A stretch of DNA of 33,811 bases from a bacterium (GTDB lineage: Bacteria; Chloroflexota; Dormibacteria; Aeolococcales; Aeolococcaceae), in NCBI GenBank assembly GCA_021847925.1, contig JAJZNI010000142.1, positions 1 through 33,811 on the forward strand, written 5' to 3'. The translations under genes were made by a program, and so were the position numbers. This document shows positions 1 to 9,722 of the stretch, piece by piece; positions within the stretch are counted from its first letter, which is position 1, and each line of letters begins with the position of its first letter. Under the pieces are notes generated by a model. It saw only the letters and a list, made by a program, of their open reading frames with translations, was not told the origin of the DNA and made no database searches.

Positions 1-102
1 CGTCTCCCGCTCCACGACCAGCGGGCATCCGGGGCCTCCCGCACCGCGGAGGGCGACGGGACCTTCTGCTCCACGTTCTCCAAGGGCGTGGGAGCCCGGT
101 GA
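1..102 (+). other. Possible 3' end of an unidentified CDS entering from the left edge
   Basis: Frame 1 is open from the first base to a TGA at 100-102 and ends in ...GDGTFCSTFSKGVGAR. The 'GTFCSTFSKG' stretch loosely resembles the last strand of a histidine-kinase ATPase domain (GTTFxFTLP-like), but 33 codons are too few to name a family, and open frames of this size arise by chance in such GC-rich DNA. If real, it converges on the aquaporin-family gene, which ends at 139. Confidence 0.22.
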
Positions 103-138
103 CAGGCCGGCGTCATGAGCGTCCCCTCGCCGGGCGGC

Positions 139-1062
139 TCACGACGGCTCGCGGGAACCGCCTCCCGGCCCGGGCCGCGCTCCCCGCCGCGGGTCCGCGC
201 GCCGGTGGAGCAGGCCGTGACGGTCGTGCTCGAAGTGGTAGACCTTGGCGATGTCGACCTCCAGCCCGCGCAGCGCGTGGAGGCGGGTGAGCCCCACCCC
301 CGCAAGGCACCCCGCCACCGGTCCGACCCAGTACACCCACCAGGCACTCCATGCCCCGGACATCACCGCCGGCCCCAGGCTGCGTGCCGGGTTGGTGCTG
401 GTGCCGGACACCGACGCTTCCAGGAACACCATCAGCGCATAGAGGGGCGGGAAGAGGAGCGGCGTCCAGCGCCGCAGCGGTCTCGTGCCGACGAAGACCA
501 GGAGCAGCGTGATCAGCGCCGCGCTGGTGCCCACCTCGCCGAGGAGCGCGAGGCCCGCGCCGACCCCCGGTCCCGGGAGGGTCGCCCCGAAGTCGACCTC
601 CCGCCCCATGCGCCCCCAGAGGAGGAGCGGGGCCGCCCCGGTGACGGCCCCCGCGAGCTGCGCCAGCACGTAGCCCGCCGCGAGCCACGGGCGCATGCGC
701 CCGCGCAGGACGAAGGCGAGGGTGACGATCGGGTTGAGATGGGCCCCGCTGACCATCCCGACCGGCGAGACGGCGACCAGAGCGCCCACGCAGCCGAAGA
801 GGAATCCGGTCAGCGCGAGGCGCCCGCCGTGGCTCACGAGCGGGGCGAGCGGGCCGCTCGGTGAGGTGTCCACGATCACCACGGACAGCCCCACCCCGAC
901 CAGGACGCCGGTGCCGACGAGCTCCGAGAGCCACAGCCACCATCCGGGCCGGCGCGGCGTCCCCGCCGGCCGGCGGGGGCCCGCCGCCCCCGCCGTGGAC
1001 GCGGCCGCGTCGCCGGCCGAGCCGGCACCGGTGCTCACGGACGCCCGTGCCGCCCGGGTCAC
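139..1062 (-). CDS. Aquaporin / glycerol-facilitator (MIP) family channel
   Basis: A 307-residue membrane channel for water or small neutral solutes. After a disordered Ala/Arg/Pro-rich N-terminus of about 40 residues come six hydrophobic segments in the MIP arrangement. The two half-helix motifs are SGAHLNPI (about residues 106-112) and STNPARS (about 222-228). The second is the canonical NPA; the first is NPI, a change at a pore-lining position. The GTG start at 1060-1062 overlaps the TGA of glgX in a GTGA junction, so the two genes are probably one translationally coupled transcript. Water or polyol flux beside trehalose genes fits osmotic adjustment. The C-terminal tail is Arg/Gly/Pro-rich. 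Whether it carries water, glycerol or something else cannot be decided from sequence. The start could lie further in, because the first 40 residues are low complexity. Confidence 0.88.
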   Translation of the reverse strand: MTRAARASVSTGAGSAGDAAASTAGAAGPRRPAGTPRRPGWWLWLSELVGTGVLVGVGLSVVIVDTSPSGPLAPLVSHGGRLALTGFLFGCVGALVAVSPVGMVSGAHLNPIVTLAFVLRGRMRPWLAAGYVLAQLAGAVTGAAPLLLWGRMGREVDFGATLPGPGVGAGLALLGEVGTSAALITLLLVFVGTRPLRRWTPLLFPPLYALMVFLEASVSGTSTNPARSLGPAVMSGAWSAWWVYWVGPVAGCLAGVGLTRLHALRGLEVDIAKVYHFEHDRHGLLHRRADPRRGARPGPGGGSREPS

Positions 1063-3212
1063 CGCGCCGGGGCGCTCAGGCGCAGCACCACGAGGGACCG
1101 CGGCACCACCGCCAGCGGTCCGCCTCCCGACACCACCCGGGTCCCCGGCTCCTCGGCGGGCGCCGCCGTGTCCAGGATCACCTCCCAGGTCCCGGCGGGG
1201 AGGTACCAGTCGGAGGCCTCGTCCGAGGAGTTGAGCAGCACCGCCAGGGTGTCGTCGGAAATCCTGCCGCCGGTGCGGGTCCGGCTCGGGATGAGACCGC
1301 CGTCGAGCACCATCGCGAGGGACTGCCGCTCGTGGTTGCCCCAGTCGGCGTCCGTCATCTCCTCCGCGTTCCGGCGCAGCCAGCGCACGTCCTTGCGGCC
1401 CCGCCGCGTCACCTCGCCGGTGAAGAAGCGCCTGCGGCGGAGCACGGGGTGGGCGGCGCGCAGCGCCAGGACCCGGCGGCAGAACACGAGCATCTCGGCG
1501 TCCACGCCCTGCCAGTCGATCCAGGACAGCTCGCTGTCCTGGCAGTACGCATTGTTGTTGCCCCTCTGGGTCCGCCCCAGCTCATCGCCCGACAGCAGCA
1601 TCGGGCAGCCCTGGGAGAGGAGCAGCGTCGCCACGAAGTTGCGGCGCTGGCGAGCCCGCAGATCGGTCACCTCGGGGTCGTCGCTCTCCCCCTCCACCCC
1701 GCAGTTCCAGGATCGGTTGTCGTCGCTGCCGTCACGGTTGTCCTCTCCGTTGGCCTCGTTGTGCTTGCTGTTGTACGCGACCAGGTCGCGCAGGGTGAAG
1801 CCGTCGTGGGCGGTCACGAAGTTGATGCTGGCCTTGGGCCCACGGCCATCCTCGTGGTACAGGTCGCTGGAGCCGGTGAGCCGGTATCCGAGGTCGGCGA
1901 CACCGATCGAGGCCCCCCGCCAGTAGTCGCGGATGGTGTCCCGGTACTTGCCGTTCCACTCCGCCCAGCCCACCGGGAAGTTGCCGACCTGATACCCGCC
2001 CGGCCCGATGTCCCAGGGCTCGGCGATCAGCTTCACCCCGGCCAGCACCGGGTCCTGGTGGATGATGTCGAAGAAGGCGGACAGCCGGTTCACCTCGAAG
2101 AACTGGCGGGCCAGGGCCGCGGCGAGGTCGAAGCGAAAGCCGTCGACGTGCATCTCGGTGACCCAGTAGCGCAGGGAGTCCATGACGAGGCGCAGCGTCT
2201 GCGGAGCCCCGGCGTTCAGGGTGTTCCCGGTCCCGGTCACGTCCCAGTAGTGGCGCCGATCCTCCGGGCTCAGGTAGTAGTAGGCCTCGTTGTCGATGCC
2301 CCGGAAGCTCAGGGTGGGGCCCAGGTGGTTCCCCTCCGCCGTGTGGTTGTAGACGACGTCGAGGAGCACCTCGAGACCCGCCTGGTGGAGGGCCCTGACC
2401 ATGCTCCTGAACTCGGTGACCTGGCCGCCCCGATCGCCGCACGACGAGTAGCGGGCCTCCGGGGCGAAGTAGCAGATGGTGTCGTACCCCCAGTAGTTGC
2501 GCAGCCCCCGGTCCACGAGGTGCGACGCGTCGATGAAGGCGTGGATCGGCATCAGCTCGACCGCCGTGACGCCGAGGGTCCTCAGGTGCCCGATGACCGC
2601 GGGATGCGCCAGCCCCGCGTAGGTCCCGCGCAGCTCCTCGGGAACCTCGGGGTGCCGCGCCGTCAGCCCCTTGACGTGCGCCTCGTAGATCACGGTGTCG
2701 GTCCAGGCGGTGCGCGGCGGCCGGTCGTCGCCCCAGTCGAAGGCGCCGTCGACCACCACCGACAGGGGCACGTGGGCTGCGGAGTCCAGGCCGCTGGGGA
2801 GATCGTCGCTCATCTCCGCGCTCCACGCGTAGCCGAACACCTCGGGCCCCCACCTCACCGCTCCCGTGAGAGCGCGGGCGTAGGGGTCGATGAGGAGCTT
2901 CCTCGCGTTGAACCGCTTGCCCTCGGCCGGCGCATACGGCCCGTGCACCCGGTAGCCGTACAGGGTCCCGGGCCCCACGCCGGGAAGGTAGCCGTGCCAG
3001 GTCAGGTCGGTCCGCTCGGCGAGCTCGTAGGTGGCGGGGGGACGTCCATCTGCGCCTGGGATGACCAGCTCCACCGCCTCGGCGTTGGCGCTGAAGAGGG
3101 AGAAGTTGGTGCCCGTCCCGTCCCAGCGCGCCCCGAGAGGGTACGGGTCCCCCGGCCAGGGGCGGCGGCGCCGGGCGCGCGCGGCGGGTCTCGCGGAACC
3201 GGAGTGAGGCAT
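1059..3212 (-). CDS. glgX: Glycogen debranching enzyme GlgX/TreX (GH13)
   Basis: A 717-residue alpha-1,6-glucosidase/isoamylase that removes branches from glycogen, of the usual length for the family. The N-terminus has the CBM48-like start ([21 protein letters not shown]). GH13 signatures follow in order: [10 protein letters not shown] (about residues 282-291), GFRFDLA with the nucleophile Asp (about 357-363), LIAEPWDIG with the acid/base Glu (about 394-402), and VTAHDGFTL (about 465-473). The GlgX-typical run [16 protein letters not shown] follows. The ATG at 3212 is the start of the conserved protein; no clear Shine-Dalgarno sequence sits close to it. The gene is first in a minus-strand operon with the aquaporin gene and divergent from treY. 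The product's linear maltodextrins are the substrate of TreY, so the two diverging units belong to one pathway. Confidence 0.95.
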   Translation of the reverse strand: MPHSGSARPAARARRRRPWPGDPYPLGARWDGTGTNFSLFSANAEAVELVIPGADGRPPATYELAERTDLTWHGYLPGVGPGTLYGYRVHGPYAPAEGKRFNARKLLIDPYARALTGAVRWGPEVFGYAWSAEMSDDLPSGLDSAAHVPLSVVVDGAFDWGDDRPPRTAWTDTVIYEAHVKGLTARHPEVPEELRGTYAGLAHPAVIGHLRTLGVTAVELMPIHAFIDASHLVDRGLRNYWGYDTICYFAPEARYSSCGDRGGQVTEFRSMVRALHQAGLEVLLDVVYNHTAEGNHLGPTLSFRGIDNEAYYYLSPEDRRHYWDVTGTGNTLNAGAPQTLRLVMDSLRYWVTEMHVDGFRFDLAAALARQFFEVNRLSAFFDIIHQDPVLAGVKLIAEPWDIGPGGYQVGNFPVGWAEWNGKYRDTIRDYWRGASIGVADLGYRLTGSSDLYHEDGRGPKASINFVTAHDGFTLRDLVAYNSKHNEANGEDNRDGSDDNRSWNCGVEGESDDPEVTDLRARQRRNFVATLLLSQGCPMLLSGDELGRTQRGNNNAYCQDSELSWIDWQGVDAEMLVFCRRVLALRAAHPVLRRRRFFTGEVTRRGRKDVRWLRRNAEEMTDADWGNHERQSLAMVLDGGLIPSRTRTGGRISDDTLAVLLNSSDEASDWYLPAGTWEVILDTAAPAEEPGTRVVSGGGPLAVVPRSLVVLRLSAPAR

Positions 3213-3337
3213 GAGGGCGACCGGTCCGGTCTGGTGACCTCCGTGGTGGCTGCGGCTGACGGTCGGAGCGTGCGGGTGCGGCCGGTCCCCTCCACCGCTG
3301 CGTCGGCTGCCCGCCGGGAGCGCCGGCGACGATGGCC

Positions 3338-3344
3338 TATGCTA
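3338..3344. promoter_or_regulatory. Candidate overlapping divergent -10 elements for glgX and treY
   Basis: The 241-base gap between glgX and treY holds CTATGCTAC. Read on the plus strand it gives TATGCT (3338-3343), a good -10 for treY. Read on the minus strand it gives TAGCAT (3344-3339), a good -10 for glgX. No convincing -35 is seen on either side. If both are used, the two promoters exclude each other or are controlled together. Leaders would be about 100 bases (treY) and 120 bases (glgX). Confidence 0.35.
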
Positions 3345-3453
3345 CCCGGTCAGGAGGTGGACCACCCACTGACGCCGATGCTCCCGATCACCGCGCACGC
3401 CGTCCGGCGCGCCGCACCGGCGCGCGCGATCGCGTGATGGACCGCCGGTCGGC

Positions 3454-6105
3454 TTGCGGCGGATAGGCGGCGCTGGCGGGGGGGGCGAGGGGCCGCCGGG
3501 CGCGCCGCCGGCGCAGCGGGTTGCGACCTACCGGGTCCAGCTCGGAGCGGGATGCGGCTTTGCCGACCTCGCCGCCCGCCTCGACTACCTCGCCGAGCTC
3601 GGGATCTCCCACGTGTACTGCTCACCCATCCTCCAGGCGGGCGCCGGCTCGACGCACGGATACGACGTCGTCGACCCCACCCGGATCTCCGCCGAGCTCG
3701 GAGGCGAGGCCGGGTTGCGGCTCCTCACCGGGGCCGCCGAACGCCACGGCCTGCGGCTGCTCCTCGACGTCGTCCCCAATCACATGTCGGTCGCCGACCG
3801 GCGCAACCGCTGGTGGTGGGATGTCCTCGTCACCGGGCGGGGCAGCCCATTCGCCGGCTACTTCGACGTCAACTGGGATCACCCGCTGGTCCGCGACCGC
3901 GTCATGGCCCCTCTGCTCGGGGAGCCGCTCGAGACGGCGCTGGCCTCGGGAAGCGTCCGCCTCGCCGTCGACGACGGCGTGGTGGTCGCCTGCGGCCCCC
4001 ATCGCCTCCCGCTCTCCCGGGAGACTCTGGCCGGCCTGCTGAGCGGCACCGCGGTCTCGGGTCTCGCCGCCCGCCTGCGCGACGCGGAGTTCGTGGAGGA
4101 CCGCTGGCGGCTCGCCGCCGAGCTGGCCGCAGAGCTCGCGGCCGGGCCGGCACGAGCCGAGGTCGAGCACCTGATCAACGCCGTGAACCGCGACCCGTCG
4201 CGCCTGCGCGGGCTGCTGGACGCCCAGCACTACGTGCTGACCCACTGGAAGGAGGCGACGGTGGTGCTCAACTACCGGCGCTTCTTCGACATCACGTCCC
4301 TGATCGGGGTCCGCGTCGAGGACCCGGTGGTCCTGGACGCGACCCATGCGCGGGTGGACGCCCTCCTCGACGCGGGGGTGGTCGACGGGGTCCGCGTCGA
4401 TCACATCGACGGTCTGCGCCAGCCACGCCGCTACCTGGAGCGGATGCGAGCCCGCCACCCGCGCAGCTGGCTGCTGGTCGAGAAGATCCTGGGGCCGGGC
4501 GAGAGCCTCCCCGCCGAGTGGCCGGTGGACGGGACGACCGGCTACGAGTTCGCGGCCCTCGCGGGGGGGCTCTTCATCGACCCTGCCGGCTGGGACCTCC
4601 TCCGCCGGCGATGGGCCGAGGCCACCGGCCACCCCGACGACTTCGCGGAGATCACCCGCCACGCCAAGCTCGAGGTGATGAGCGAGAGCCTGTCCCCGAT
4701 GGTGGACACCCTGGTGCGGATGCTGAGCGCCGTGAGCCGGCAGCGGGGACGGGACGCGCTCGCCGATGACGCGGCGCGCATCCGCACGGGCGTCACCGAG
4801 TACCTGATCGGGCTCGACGTCTACCGCACCTACATCGAGAGCGCCGACCAGGTTCCGCACCCGCCGGAGCGGCGGCGCATCGCGCAGGCGCTGGACCGGG
4901 CGGCGGCCGCGGGGGGCGATCCCGAGACGCTCGCGCTCATCGGGGACGTGCTGCTCAGCGCGCGCACCCCCGGGGTCGAGCAGGACTTCGTCCTGAGGCT
5001 GCAGCAGACGTCCACCGTCATCGCCGCGAAGGGGACCGAGGACACCGCCTTCTACCGCTTCCCCGCCCTCTCGGCGGCCTGCGAGGTGGGTGGGGACCCG
5101 GGCCGGCCCGCGGTCGACGTCGCCACCTTCCACGCGGCGAACCGGCGGCGCCAGGAGCTCCACCCCGAGTCCCTCCTCGCCACGTCGACCCACGACACCA
5201 AGCGGAGCGAGGACGTGCGGGCCCGCCTCTACCTGCTCTCCGAGGTGGCACAGAGGTGGGCGGAGATGACGCGGCGCTGGCGGGAGTGGCACGCGCCCCT
5301 CCACCGCGACGCGGTCCCGGGCCGGACCATGGCCGAGCTCCTGTACCAGACCGTCGTGGGCGCCTGGCCGGTGGACGCGGACCGGCTCACGGCCTACATG
5401 GTCAAGGCGGCGTCCGAGGCCAAGCAGCGGACCTCCTGGGTGGCCCCCGACGACGCCTACCGGGAGCAGCTTGCAGCATTCGTTCGCAGCCTCCTCGCCG
5501 ACGGGCGGTTCACCCGCGAGGTCGACGCCTTCGTCTCCGAGCTGCGCCGGCCCGCCGAGGCGACATCGCTCGCGATGACGCTGCTCCGCCTGACCGCGCC
5601 GGGCGTGCCGGACACCTACCAGGGCACCGAGCTGTGGCAGCTCACCCTGGTGGATCCGGACAACCGGCACCCCGTGGACTACGCGCGAAGGGTCCGCCTG
5701 CTCGCGGCGCTGGACGGGCTCGGCGGCCCCGCGGCCTGGTCGGGCCCCACCACCGAGCTCGCCAAGCTCTTCCTGATCCGCTCCGCGCTGCAGCTGCGCC
5801 GCCGCCGGCCGCACGCCTTCGGTCGGGAGGGCGACTACCGGGACCTCCGGGCCGACGGCGACCGGGCGGACCACGTCGTCGCCTTCGCGCGCGGCGCGGG
5901 GCCCGAGGCGATCACGGTCTGCCCCCGGCTTGTCCACTCGCTGCGCGGAGGCTGGGGGGACACGTCGCTCGCGCTCCCGCGGGGCGCATGGGTCAACCTC
6001 ATGGACAACTCCCGCCAGGGCGGGCGGGTGAGCCTCGCCGCCCTTCTGCGCGACTTCCCGGTCGCCCTCCTGGAGAGGGCCGGCGGGGCGTCCGGGGGGG
6101 CCTGA
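3454..6105 (+). CDS. treY: Maltooligosyltrehalose synthase TreY (GH13)
   Basis: Converts the reducing-end alpha-1,4 link of maltooligosaccharides to an alpha,alpha-1,1 link, the first step of the TreY/TreZ trehalose route. At 883 residues it is rather long for the family. The family opening ATYRVQLGAGCGFADLAARL is followed by SHVYCSPILQA, DVVPNHMS (about 106-113), DGVRVDHIDGL with the nucleophile Asp (about 311-321), LLVEKIL with the acid/base Glu (about 341-347) and STHDTKRSED (about 578-587). The long insertions between these blocks are typical of TreY. The start is uncertain: TTG 3454 is the only in-frame initiator near the conserved region and has no strong ribosome binding site. The stop overlaps the treZ ATG by one base (TGATG at 6103-6107), implying coupled translation. 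Confidence 0.94.
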   Translation: MRRIGGAGGGGEGPPGAPPAQRVATYRVQLGAGCGFADLAARLDYLAELGISHVYCSPILQAGAGSTHGYDVVDPTRISAELGGEAGLRLLTGAAERHGLRLLLDVVPNHMSVADRRNRWWWDVLVTGRGSPFAGYFDVNWDHPLVRDRVMAPLLGEPLETALASGSVRLAVDDGVVVACGPHRLPLSRETLAGLLSGTAVSGLAARLRDAEFVEDRWRLAAELAAELAAGPARAEVEHLINAVNRDPSRLRGLLDAQHYVLTHWKEATVVLNYRRFFDITSLIGVRVEDPVVLDATHARVDALLDAGVVDGVRVDHIDGLRQPRRYLERMRARHPRSWLLVEKILGPGESLPAEWPVDGTTGYEFAALAGGLFIDPAGWDLLRRRWAEATGHPDDFAEITRHAKLEVMSESLSPMVDTLVRMLSAVSRQRGRDALADDAARIRTGVTEYLIGLDVYRTYIESADQVPHPPERRRIAQALDRAAAAGGDPETLALIGDVLLSARTPGVEQDFVLRLQQTSTVIAAKGTEDTAFYRFPALSAACEVGGDPGRPAVDVATFHAANRRRQELHPESLLATSTHDTKRSEDVRARLYLLSEVAQRWAEMTRRWREWHAPLHRDAVPGRTMAELLYQTVVGAWPVDADRLTAYMVKAASEAKQRTSWVAPDDAYREQLAAFVRSLLADGRFTREVDAFVSELRRPAEATSLAMTLLRLTAPGVPDTYQGTELWQLTLVDPDNRHPVDYARRVRLLAALDGLGGPAAWSGPTTELAKLFLIRSALQLRRRRPHAFGREGDYRDLRADGDRADHVVAFARGAGPEAITVCPRLVHSLRGGWGDTSLALPRGAWVNLMDNSRQGGRVSLAALLRDFPVALLERAGGASGGA

Positions 6106-7838
6106 TGCGCCTGGCCGTCTGGGCGCCACGGGCGCGGCGCGTCGAGCTCGCGGTCGAGGGCGACGGAGCCCTCCCCATGGCCGCCGAGGGTGGCGGCTGG
6201 CACGCCATCGCGTCGCCGCTGCTCGTCCCCGGCCTGCGCTATGGCTTCCGTCTGGACGGGGGACCGCCGCTCCCCGACCCGCGCTCGCGCCTCCAGCCCG
6301 AGGGCGTGGACGGCCCCTCGCAGCTCATCGACGCCGACTTCCCCTGGCAGGACGCGGGGTGGACGGCTCCGCCCCTGGGGCAGGCCATCCTCTACGAGCT
6401 GCACGTCGGCACCTTCACCGCCGAGGGCACCTTCGACGCCGCCATCGCACGCCTCGACCACCTCGTCGACCTGGGGGTGACGGCGCTGGAGCTGATGCCG
6501 GTCGCCGAGTTCGCGGGGGGGCGCGGCTGGGGGTACGACGGTGTCGACCTCTTCGCCGTGCGCGCCGGCTACGGAGGTCCCGATGGGCTCCGCCGGCTGG
6601 TCGACGCCTGCCATCGCCGCGGCCTCGCGGTGGTCATCGACGTCGTGTACAACCACCTCGGGCCGGCGGGGAACCACCTGGCGGAGTTCGGGCCCTACTT
6701 CACCGACGATCACCGGACCCCCTGGGGGCGGGCGGTGAACCTCGATGGGGCGGGAAGTGACGAGGTCCGCGGCTTCGTGGTCGCCAACGCGGTCATGTGG
6801 CTTAGCGATTACCACGCCGACGGCCTCCGCCTCGACGCCGTGCACGCGCTCCACGACGAGAGCGCGACCCACATCGTGGAGGAGCTGGCGGAGGAGGTCG
6901 ACCGCCTCGAGGAGAGGCTGGGCCGGCGGCTGTGGCTCATCCTGGAGACGGAGCGCAACGACCCCCGAGCCGTGCGCCCCCGCTCGCTCGGAGGCTGGGG
7001 AGCCGACGCCCACTGGGCGGACGACTTCCACCACGCGGTGCACACGGCGCTGACCGGCGAGGCCCACGGCTACTACGTCGACTACCGGGGGATCTCCGAT
7101 CTCGCCACCGCGCTCCGTTCCCCGTACGTCTACCGCGGACAGCACTCGCCGTGGCTGCGCCACCGCCGCGGACGCGATCCCGGCGACCTGAGCGGAGATC
7201 ACTTCGTGGTCTGCGTGCAGAACCACGACCAGGTGGGCAACCGGGCGCGCGGGGATCGGCTCAGCCAGCTCGTGGACGGGGCGCGGCTGCGCGCCGCGGC
7301 CCTGCTCCTGCTCACGTCGCCGTACGTCCCCCTCCTCTTCGCCGGCGAGGAGTGGGGTGCGAGCACGCCGTTCCTGTACTTCACCGATCACGCGCCGGAC
7401 CTGGGCCGTCTGGTCACCGAGGGGCGCCGCCGCGAGTTCGCCGGCCAGGGGTGGGACCCGGAGAGCATCCCCGACCCGCAGGCCGAGGCGACCTTCGCCG
7501 CCTCACGGCTGCGCTGGCAGGAGCGTGACGAGGGCGACCACCGGGCGCTGCTCGACTGGTACCGGCGGCTCACCCGGCTCCGCCGCGAGACTGCCGACCT
7601 CGGCTGCGGCAACCCGGCCGCCACTCGCGTGCGCCGGGACCCGGAGGCCCGATGGCTGGCGGCGGAGCGGGGGCGCCACATCATCGCCCTGAACCTCGGC
7701 GTGGCGGACGCCGTCCTGCCGGCCGGGGCCGGCCGCCTCCACCGGCTCCTGGCGACCGGGGACGCCCGCGAGCTCGCGGGGGCGCTGCGGCTCGGTCCCG
7801 CCGCGGCGGGGATCTGGCGCGTCGAGGGCGGACCGTGA
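6105..7838 (+). CDS. treZ: Malto-oligosyltrehalose trehalohydrolase TreZ (GH13)
   Basis: A 577-residue enzyme that releases free trehalose from the maltooligosyltrehalose made by TreY. The N-terminal beta domain starts MRLAVWAPRARRVELAV. GH13 motifs follow: AILYELHVGTFT, DVVYNHLGPAGNHL (about 179-192), DGLRLDAVHAL with the nucleophile Asp (about 239-249), LILETERND with the acid/base Glu (about 278-286) and QNHDQVGNRARGDRL (about 372-386). The last is the TreZ-specific form of the fourth motif. The ATG at 6105 overlaps the treY stop by one base and begins the conserved domain, so the open frame further upstream in this phase is antisense noise. Length matches the family. The stop overlaps the next gene's GTG by four bases (GTGA, 7835-7838). 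Confidence 0.95.
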   Translation: MRLAVWAPRARRVELAVEGDGALPMAAEGGGWHAIASPLLVPGLRYGFRLDGGPPLPDPRSRLQPEGVDGPSQLIDADFPWQDAGWTAPPLGQAILYELHVGTFTAEGTFDAAIARLDHLVDLGVTALELMPVAEFAGGRGWGYDGVDLFAVRAGYGGPDGLRRLVDACHRRGLAVVIDVVYNHLGPAGNHLAEFGPYFTDDHRTPWGRAVNLDGAGSDEVRGFVVANAVMWLSDYHADGLRLDAVHALHDESATHIVEELAEEVDRLEERLGRRLWLILETERNDPRAVRPRSLGGWGADAHWADDFHHAVHTALTGEAHGYYVDYRGISDLATALRSPYVYRGQHSPWLRHRRGRDPGDLSGDHFVVCVQNHDQVGNRARGDRLSQLVDGARLRAAALLLLTSPYVPLLFAGEEWGASTPFLYFTDHAPDLGRLVTEGRRREFAGQGWDPESIPDPQAEATFAASRLRWQERDEGDHRALLDWYRRLTRLRRETADLGCGNPAATRVRRDPEARWLAAERGRHIIALNLGVADAVLPAGAGRLHRLLATGDARELAGALRLGPAAAGIWRVEGGP

Positions 7839-8866
7839 TCGGCACGCGGCTGCGGGCCACCGGGCGCGCCGCTCGGCGGCTCCTGGACGCGATCGACCGG
7901 TTCCAGGAGGGGCACGCGTGGCTCGCCTTCCCGGTGGCGGTCGTGCGCAAGTTCGGCGGCGACCAGGGGGGCAGCCTCGCCGCCCTCATCGCCTACTACG
8001 GCTTCCTCTCCATGATGCCGCTCCTGCTCGCCTTCGCCGCGATCCTCGGGTTTGTCCTGGATGGGCATCCCAGCCTCCAGAGCCACGTCCTCGACGCGGT
8101 CAACCGCGACCTCCCCGGGCTCTCCGGTCTGCTCACGGGCGCCGTCTCGGGCAGCCAGGTCGCTCTCGGGGTCGGCCTCGCCGGGGCGCTGTGGGCGGGG
8201 CTCGGGGTGACCCTCGCGACCGAACGGGCGATGAACGCGGTCTGGGACATCCCCTACGCCGAACGGCCCAGGCCGTGGTGGTCGCGCCTGCGCGGCCTGC
8301 TGATGCTGGTGATCCTCGGGCTCGCCTTCCTGGTGTCCGCGGCGCTCGCCAGCCTCCAGGGCGTCACCGGCGGCCTGGCGATCCCCGCGGCCGTGCTGGG
8401 GATCGCGGGCTCCCTGGCCCTCAACACCGTCCTCTACCTGCTCGCCTTCCAGGTGCTCACCAACCAGCGCCTCACCTGGAGGACGCTGCTCCCCGGGGCC
8501 CTGGTCGGAGCCGTGGGCTGGACCGTCCTCCAGAGCCTCGGGGTGCTCTACGTCCAGCACGAGGTGGTCCACGCCTCACGGCTGTACAGCTCCCTCGCCG
8601 GGGTGATCGGGCTCATGGCCTGGCTGTACCTCGGCGCCCGCCTGACGCTCTATGCCGCCGAGGTCAACGTGGTGCTCGCCGACCACCTCTGGCCGCGCAG
8701 CCTGGCCGGTGGGATGCGCACCGACGCCGACCGGCGCGCGTTCATCCGCCAGGTGCGGGAGACGCGGCGGACCGCCGACGAGGTGATCAGCGTCGACTTC
8801 ACCCGCCGGGACCCCCCGGTGGAGAGGCGCCCGGGGGGCGGTCCCCATGCTCCGAAGCGCGACTGA
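7835..8866 (+). CDS. YihY/BrkB (UPF0761) family inner-membrane protein
   Basis: A 343-residue integral membrane protein of the YihY/BrkB family, once annotated as ribonuclease BN; its physiological role is unsettled. It shows the family layout: a cytoplasmic lead with the GGDQGGSLAALIAYYGFLSMMPLLLAF signature region (about 45-75), then about six transmembrane helices, including LVILGLAFLVSAALASL, a helix ending in LYLLAFQVL, and the late GVIGLMAWLYLGARLTLYAAEVN block (about 248-270). The polar C-terminal tail (after about 290) is Arg/Pro/Gly-rich. The GTG start at 7835 overlaps the treZ stop in a GTGA junction, so it is the third gene of the treYZ transcript. That link suggests, but does not show, an envelope or osmotic role. 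Confidence 0.88.
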   Translation: MIGTRLRATGRAARRLLDAIDRFQEGHAWLAFPVAVVRKFGGDQGGSLAALIAYYGFLSMMPLLLAFAAILGFVLDGHPSLQSHVLDAVNRDLPGLSGLLTGAVSGSQVALGVGLAGALWAGLGVTLATERAMNAVWDIPYAERPRPWWSRLRGLLMLVILGLAFLVSAALASLQGVTGGLAIPAAVLGIAGSLALNTVLYLLAFQVLTNQRLTWRTLLPGALVGAVGWTVLQSLGVLYVQHEVVHASRLYSSLAGVIGLMAWLYLGARLTLYAAEVNVVLADHLWPRSLAGGMRTDADRRAFIRQVRETRRTADEVISVDFTRRDPPVERRPGGGPHAPKRD

Positions 8867-8877
8867 TGCCCCCCCCC

Positions 8878-9612
8878 TCACACCCGGAGCTCCTCCCCCG
8901 CTCCGAAGGGCCGGCGCCCATCCGCGCTGAGCACCCACGCCGCCCGGCGTCCCCACACCGACCAGCACCGCAGGTCGTCGCCCTCGCTCATGATCGCCGT
9001 CTCCTCGTCGATGCCGACGAGCGCGACGCCGGGCGGCAGATGCGCGGCCACGCCCTCCCCCATGCCGGGGGCCCACCGCTCGAGGCGGTCGAAGTGGGGC
9101 AGGACCCGCAGCCAGGGGACCACCGCCAGGCCGTCCCCGGGCGCCGCGCCCCGGTCGCGCAGGTCGGGGACCCACGCGGTCAGGGCGATGGCGCCGGCGC
9201 TGCATCCGGCGAGCGCGGCACCACCCTGCCACGCGGCGAGGATCGCCTCCCACACCCGGGTGCCGCGGAGGGTGGCGACGACATGGGCGGGGCGGCCCCC
9301 GGAGAGGTAGATGAGCCCGGCGCCGGCCACCCGCCGGGCGTTCTCCTCGGCGTCGGCCGTGGCGCGGTCGAGAGCCAGGACGGGGACGGCCTCGACCCCC
9401 AGGCGAGCCGCCTGTCGGGCACCCAGGGCCACCCAGCGGTCGATCGAGGCGGATCCCTCCTCGCCGGCGGCGGTCGGAAGCTGGACGTAGCGGGGCGGGC
9501 GGCCCGCGATGAGCGCCGCCTCCACCTCGAGCATCACCGGGAGGTACTCCCCGCTCCCCACCAGGGCGACCGGCCCCGGCCGGGGCACGAGGCTGTCCAT
9601 CCCCCTGATCAT
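8878..9612 (-). CDS. Peptidase S51 / type 1 glutamine amidotransferase-like protein
   Basis: A 244-residue protein of the peptidase E/cyanophycinase-like superfamily. Visible marks are an N-terminal PGPVALVGSGEYLP strand-loop, LIYLSGGRPAHVV (the acidic/GG loop of S51 proteins), the nucleophile elbow LAGCSAGAIAL with Ser about residue 136, and LPHFDRLERW with a His at the position expected for the catalytic histidine. There is no signal peptide, so it is probably cytoplasmic. The substrate is unknown; dipeptidase E (Asp-X) and cyanophycinase are the closest characterised activities, and I cannot choose between them. It converges on the YihY gene with only 11 bases between the stops. ATG 9612 is used; a second ATG lies at 9600. 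Nearby genes do not suggest a pathway. Confidence 0.8.
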   Translation of the reverse strand: MIRGMDSLVPRPGPVALVGSGEYLPVMLEVEAALIAGRPPRYVQLPTAAGEEGSASIDRWVALGARQAARLGVEAVPVLALDRATADAEENARRVAGAGLIYLSGGRPAHVVATLRGTRVWEAILAAWQGGAALAGCSAGAIALTAWVPDLRDRGAAPGDGLAVVPWLRVLPHFDRLERWAPGMGEGVAAHLPPGVALVGIDEETAIMSEGDDLRCWSVWGRRAAWVLSADGRRPFGAGEELRV

Positions 9613-9722
9613 CGCCCGACCCGCCCGTCCGCGGTCGCGGCACCCCGGTCTGACCCCGTCGCCCTCGCCTCGCGGGAACCTCCCCGGGGAGCGCGCGGGA
9701 CAGCCTCCGCGCCCGCTCCGGA

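Noticed and set aside
3357-3437. Small leader peptide upstream of treY (GTG 3357 or ATG 3378 to TGA 3437)
   Set aside because: AGGAGG at 3352-3357 is either overlapping the GTG or 20 bases from the ATG. The 19-27 residues show no attenuation pattern and there is no stem-loop switch I could draw.
3622-6129. 835-codon open frame antisense to treY
   Set aside because: Biased antisense frame created by high GC; its product has low-complexity Gly/Val/Arg/His composition with no domain, while the plus strand has clear GH13 motifs. Similar shadows lie opposite glgX (861-3437), mmpL (12320-14524), treZ (5835-7391) and the flippase (32293-33006).
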